64,000 nt of DNA from Epinephelus fuscoguttatus. Taxonomy: Eukaryota; Chordata; Actinopteri; Perciformes; Serranidae. The notes under the pieces were generated by a model that saw nothing but the letters and a program-made list of their open reading frames with translations, searched no databases and was not told where the DNA came from. Within the stretch, counting starts at the first letter, position 1; each line of letters begins with the position of its first letter. Location: positions 33,442,598-33,506,597 of the forward strand of contig NC_064770.1 in assembly GCF_011397635.1 (NCBI RefSeq). The letters are read 5' to 3'. Shown piece after piece: positions 59,540 to 64,000 of this stretch. The position numbers were made by a program, and so were the translations under genes.

Positions 59540-61582
59540 CAACGTTATTCATTTTTATTACTTCATAAAATATACACAAATACTGTTGTAAATAAAGTGT
59601 GTTAAAGAACTGTACAAGATATCAGTACACAATACATAAAGTGAAATCCCCGTCACCTCAACCTCTTCTACGCCACTCCCAACCCGACAGTTACGATGCC
59701 ACTGGGTCGCTGTGGCCTGTACAAAGGTAATTACACACACAGTACACTGCTATTTACACATCCCTGCAATTGCATCAGTTATGTTTTCTTTTTGAATGAC
59801 ATCATCAAGGTTGCTGGAGGTTAAAATCCAAAAAGGTGACATCAAACTATTCGCATATCGTTTTTGCAGAAGGAATATTAAAAAGCCCTATGTATCATGT
59901 GAGGTGGACAACCTTTGAAGCATGTAAAGAACAGAAGAGACAGGCAACGAAAAACCTGAACAAACAAGCTACTTCTAATAAGTTACAGGAGAATGAAATG
60001 AAATGAAACACGTTTAAGAGAACAAGGACACTAATTATTTCAGACATAAAAATAGTTTAACATAAATAGCAGAGAAAGAAGATTAAAAACAAACTGCATA
60101 CAGAGACAAAATGAATATTGTATTCTTAGCAGGGATTCACTGTATCACACTTTCCCTCTCATACACATACACACACACACACACACACAAAATGTTGAAT
60201 GACCCAGCTGGCAATGTAACAGCAGCCCATCCCACAATTTAGTACTTTAAATACTAAAATTCTGAACCCAGCCCCAATTATGTCATTAGTATGCATTTTT
60301 CTACTTTACGCCTTAAAACAAATAACCACATTTTGGCTTTACATCGAAATAAAAAATATTTACAGTGAAGTAAACATTAAAAAAAAAATCATTGGATGTC
60401 CCGTCCCCATAAAAGTCATCCCTAACAGAGCCTGCCCACTCCCATATGACCTCCAATAACAAAATGAATTTTAAAAAGAAAGGTAACATTTAGAAGTATC
60501 ATAAAAATTGCAGCCACTATTTGTTAGCCAAAATGGGCAGCGATGGTCTCTGGTCAAATAGAGTTTCCTGAGGAGCTTCCCTCAAGACTTGGAGTGTGTC
60601 TTTGCAATATCTATGGTCGTTCCTCACCTTACCCGCTCACATTAAAACCAAAAGAAAAACACGCCGGTTGAAAACAGGCAAAATAAGGGGTTGGTGTGGA
60701 GGTTTTGGTGGCTGAGTTTTGAGGGACAGTAAATCATCACGACATGGATGGAGGGCAAGCAAGCACCAATTGCTACTTCACCAGGAAAAAACATTTACTC
60801 TACAACAGCTAAAACATCACTTACTTTTCCTTTTTAAAGTTACCTTTCTATGTGTCCACTACCCTCTCACCTACCTCTCCTCATCTCATCTTTTAGCTGT
60901 TATTACTCTCAAAAAAGCAAAAGAAAGGAAACTCATGACAAGCTCCAATTTAGGATATCCTCATGAAAGACAAAAGATGACACTGAAGAGTTGTGTTTGC
61001 GGTGTTGAACTCAAAGAAGATAAATCTTTACTAAGCCTACATCAGTCACTAAGTTGACCTCTGACGAGAAACATGCGCATGTCCCTGATACCTTTTTGCT
61101 TCTGTGACGCCATCAGTTCTTCACATTTGTCAGACAGAAGGTACTGAGGGAAATGTTCTGAGGAGTGGAGCAGGTTTGAGCAACCACGGAGTGAAAATGG
61201 TGTAGGACCGTCATTCATTTGCTTTTCGTATTTGTGGTGGTCCACGGTTCAGCAAAAAAAAAACAAACCCAAAGGGTTCATGAAAGAGTGCATGTTGGAT
61301 ACTGTCATGTTCTTCCCCTGGATCCTTTAAAAAGTTTATTGTCCTTTTCCAAAGATCCATGTGTCCATTGGCAATCATCTTTTCATAAGACAAGGTAAAA
61401 ATAAAGGAAAATAAATCGGAGCGATGAATGAACCTTGCAGCCCTGCAACAACAAGTGGAGGGACAGTTATTAGAGAGGGCGATATATTGGTAGGTGGTGT
61501 ATTTCTGCAGTCAGCATGTGAAAAAAGGAGTGAAATTAACACCTCACCTGTCAGAGTCATGTGCATGCAGAGCCAAAGACTT
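59540..61582 (-). other. csnk1e: CSNK1E 3' untranslated region
   Basis: From the TAG at 61585-61583 to near a minus-strand AATAAA (59559-59554), about 2 kb. It contains a (CA)n run at about 60168-60188. No open frame worth reporting. Confidence 0.55.
59554..59559 (-). terminator. csnk1e: Candidate poly(A) signal of CSNK1E
   Basis: TTTATT on the plus strand (AATAAA on minus). Other A/T-rich signals exist in the UTR, so this is the likely distal one, not a proven site. Confidence 0.45.
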
Positions 61583-64000
61583 CTACTTCCCCATGTGCTC
61601 GAATGGCACGCTGACCTGCAGACGACACAGAATAAAGACTCAGAGGATAATAACAACAAAACTGTTCAGACAGCTGTGCTAATTGATTTCATAAGGCCGC
61701 TTTAGTACATAACTGTAACTACTACATGGATTGAAAACAGTGTTATCCAAGTTTAAGGTTGTCCATTAAACCTGCAAAGTTGATTCTGGTTTCAAAAGCC
61801 ATTAATTGGAGGAAACAACAATTTGTTTCTTAAAAAAAACTGTACGAACAGTCTAAAAGCCTGCAACAAACACTACATTTGTTAAGCGTGTATTACACAC
61901 TTTTTGAAACCATGTCAAAGAAGTGCTGACCTAAACCTAGGGTAATTTTGAGGCCTTAAGGCCTTTGCACACGAGTCTGTTTTTCTCGTCTGAAATTGTT
62001 GTGCATCTTAAAATAAATAGGAATTCACATTGTGACAATTATGTTTGCACAGCGAGTCCCAAACTTTTGTCCATCATTAACATTTTCAGAACAGGTTCGT
62101 TTTCTGTGTTTTTCGCATCCATCAGAGCCTGTAGAGATGTTTGACCAAGAAGTGAAGAAAATGTGGCGACGGGACACAGCCATGACAAGACAGAGGAATG
62201 AAGCGAACAGAATCATTTCATAAGTCAGACAGCTCACTTTCAATAGGTCAGATAGTGATATTCAGGTGGATGAAGATGAAGAGGAGGATGTGGAACGAAC
62301 ACAGAATGTGGAGACTTGAGGGAGGACACGTCTTGTTAGTCAACATTTTTCTTTAGTGAAAAAGGATCAAATAATTTTCCAAGAAATCAGGCTTTACAAC
62401 TACTTGAAATGGCATAATATCATTCTATATGAAATATACTGATGCTTGATTAAACTTTTTTGCCTTTTGTGAGGTTGGTGTGTACACAGACTGGTTTTGC
62501 AGAGTCTCTTTTTGTTGGTTTTCTAGCAGTCTCTCTAGTTGTTACTTGAAACAATATTCAGGATTATCCTGATGATGGAAATTCACCACGATCAACTTAT
62601 TGTGTGATCTTTGTCCAATCCAATCATATATTGTCCCATACATAATTAGGTCTACTTCAAATCAAATATTTTACTGAATATTGGGATAAATTGAAAAAGG
62701 CAGCGCTGTGATAGCTGTCAGAGTGTTAATTCAGTCCATACTAACCATGCCTAGGTGGAGTCTAGCTTGCTATGGGCTTGAGGAGCTGTGATTTACTTCT
62801 GGATGTCGTGCTGTTTATAAAATGTTACACTGGTGAGTCATTCTTTTCACTGTCCACTTGAACACACAAGGCTTTCTCATAAAATATTTTTTGTCTGCTA
62901 ATGCAGTGTGCGTCACACGGCTGACTGAAGGAGCTGAGAGTGTTCTCTCACCTGTGATGTGGAAATTCTGGATTGGTCATGACGGGCTGTGAGGTCAGAG
63001 GACGATACATTGGCAGGAGCTCCGCGGTGAAGCCGCATGCTCACCTTCCTCTCCCTCTCTGCACGAGAAATTGCACGAGGCGACGTGTTCCCTGAAATGA
63101 TGTATAAAAACGTGTCAGTGTAACATTATTCTGTTGAGACGAGTGGCAGCAGTTTGAGACCTCTGAGCAGAATACTCACCGGACTGCTGGACCCGTGAGG
63201 CAGGGTTAGAGATGGCCTGCTCTGGACCGTTCCTGACTCTGTTGGCAGCTGCTGGGTTGGGACCTGGGGGGAGGCCCCGCGATGCAGACCCCCTGGGGGC
63301 TCCTCCAATCCGCTCATCCCTCTCATCCCCCGTCCTCCTCTCCCGATCCCCATCCTCAGCTGTTCGGCTGGCACCCTGTTAAATGAGATCAGCCATATTA
63401 AAGCATTCTCATTAATAAAATATATCTTTGAATTAGCTGTATTATATTGTGTAAGTTATTTAGAATTGCAATACTTCAGTTAAAAACACTTTAACTTACA
63501 AATTTGAGCATGTTCCAGTCGAAGACATAATCATAGGAGAAACCCTGGCGGTGGAACAGATTCCTGAAGAGCTGTCGTAGGTAAGAGTAGTCTGGCTTGT
63601 CGTCAAAACGAAGTGAACGGCAGAAATTCAGGTATGTGGAGAACTCAGCTGCAGAAGAATAACAAGCAAAACAGCAGTGAGGAGACACTCAAGAATGCAG
63701 ACAACGAAAACAGCAAGCCAAACACAAAATCACTGAGTTAGTGCTGAGCTTTGACGACAGTGATTAGATAACATTTGCATTTTTAGTGTTCGATTCAATA
63801 CTGAGAAAACCCAATACTGCAGCTGTAGATAATTGCAGAGCTACAGGTAAGCCTGCTGCCCAAACACACAGAGGCCCCACAGAAACATCACTTACAAGGG
63901 TATCCTTTGCACAGAACCTCAATGGGTGTGGACATTTTCTTCTCACTGATTCGTTCGTACTTCTGTCTCTTGGTAGCGGCCTTGAGGCCCTGCCAGGGGA
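61583..64000 (-). CDS. csnk1e: CSNK1E: casein kinase 1 epsilon, C-terminal part (5' partial)
   Basis: Ser/Thr kinase of the circadian clock (PER phosphorylation) and Wnt signalling. Visible exons: 63896-64000 (continues beyond the window), 63500-63648, 63180-63375, 62952-63091, 61583-61615; 206 codons plus TAG. The first two encode the kinase C-lobe ([73 protein letters not shown]). The rest is the autoinhibitory tail: [14 protein letters not shown]..., a Gly/Pro/Ala-rich part, [40 protein letters not shown], and a last exon coding [15 protein letters not shown] and the VPF-H-GK end identify epsilon rather than delta. The tail insertion differs from mammals, as expected. The ATP-binding lobe lies outside. 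Confidence 0.93.
61616..62951. other. Last CSNK1E intron, no gene
   Basis: 61945-62335 has a degenerate transposon-like look ('ggcctttgcacacgagtctg', an acidic stretch from 'gtggatgaagatgaagaggaggatg') but no definable ends. The rest is unique. No alternative exon was supported. Confidence 0.45.

Overview
This window looks like nuclear DNA of a ray-finned (teleost) fish. It has intron-rich vertebrate genes, two near-identical Tc1-type transposons, many fish-type DNA transposon derivatives (hAT-, Harbinger- and TTAA-target-type), and fragments of L1-, L2- and RTE-like LINEs. I see no bacterial operons, CRISPR arrays, rRNA or tRNA genes.

Four protein genes account for essentially all supported coding sequence. 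(1) 740-16921, + strand: GGA1, a clathrin adaptor of the trans-Golgi network. 16 coding exons are visible and the start codon lies upstream of the window. (2) 19739-28262, - strand: DDX17, a DEAD-box RNA helicase, complete in 13 exons (648 aa). (3) 33863-51356, - strand: TMEM184B, a multipass membrane protein, complete in 9 coding exons (426 aa), with a likely non-coding first exon and promoter near 56 kb. (4) 61583-64000, - strand: the last 206 codons of CSNK1E, casein kinase 1 epsilon. The exon lengths of the three minus-strand genes and of the visible GGA1 part sum to intact frames. From memory, the human orthologues of all four lie in chromosome 22q13.1, so this is probably conserved microsynteny. 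GGA1 and DDX17 converge and their poly(A) signals are about 0.8 kb apart, with one transposon between them.

The best candidate for an undescribed regulatory system is DDX17 intron 11 (21554-25310). It contains two stretches with very good splice acceptors and donors (24555-24653 and 22205-22278). If spliced in, each brings an in-frame stop between exons 11 and 12, upstream of helicase motif VI. They look like poison cassette exons for autoregulation by nonsense-mediated decay. The same intron has a roughly 330-nt pyrimidine tract (in the transcript sense) and a perfect 10-bp hairpin.

The introns and spacers are dense with nested mobile elements whose order of insertion can be read from target-site duplications: an L1-like retroposon inside a TIR element at 2 kb, a hAT MITE inside a hAT-like element at 7 kb, a TTAA element inside another element at 38 kb, a hAT-like element inside an L2 LINE at 39.6 kb, and an L1 fragment inside a Harbinger relic at 52-53.6 kb. 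The Tc1 copies at 9.8 and 57.3 kb encode a 350-aa transposase with DD38E spacing. The first is open; the second has one nonsense codon.
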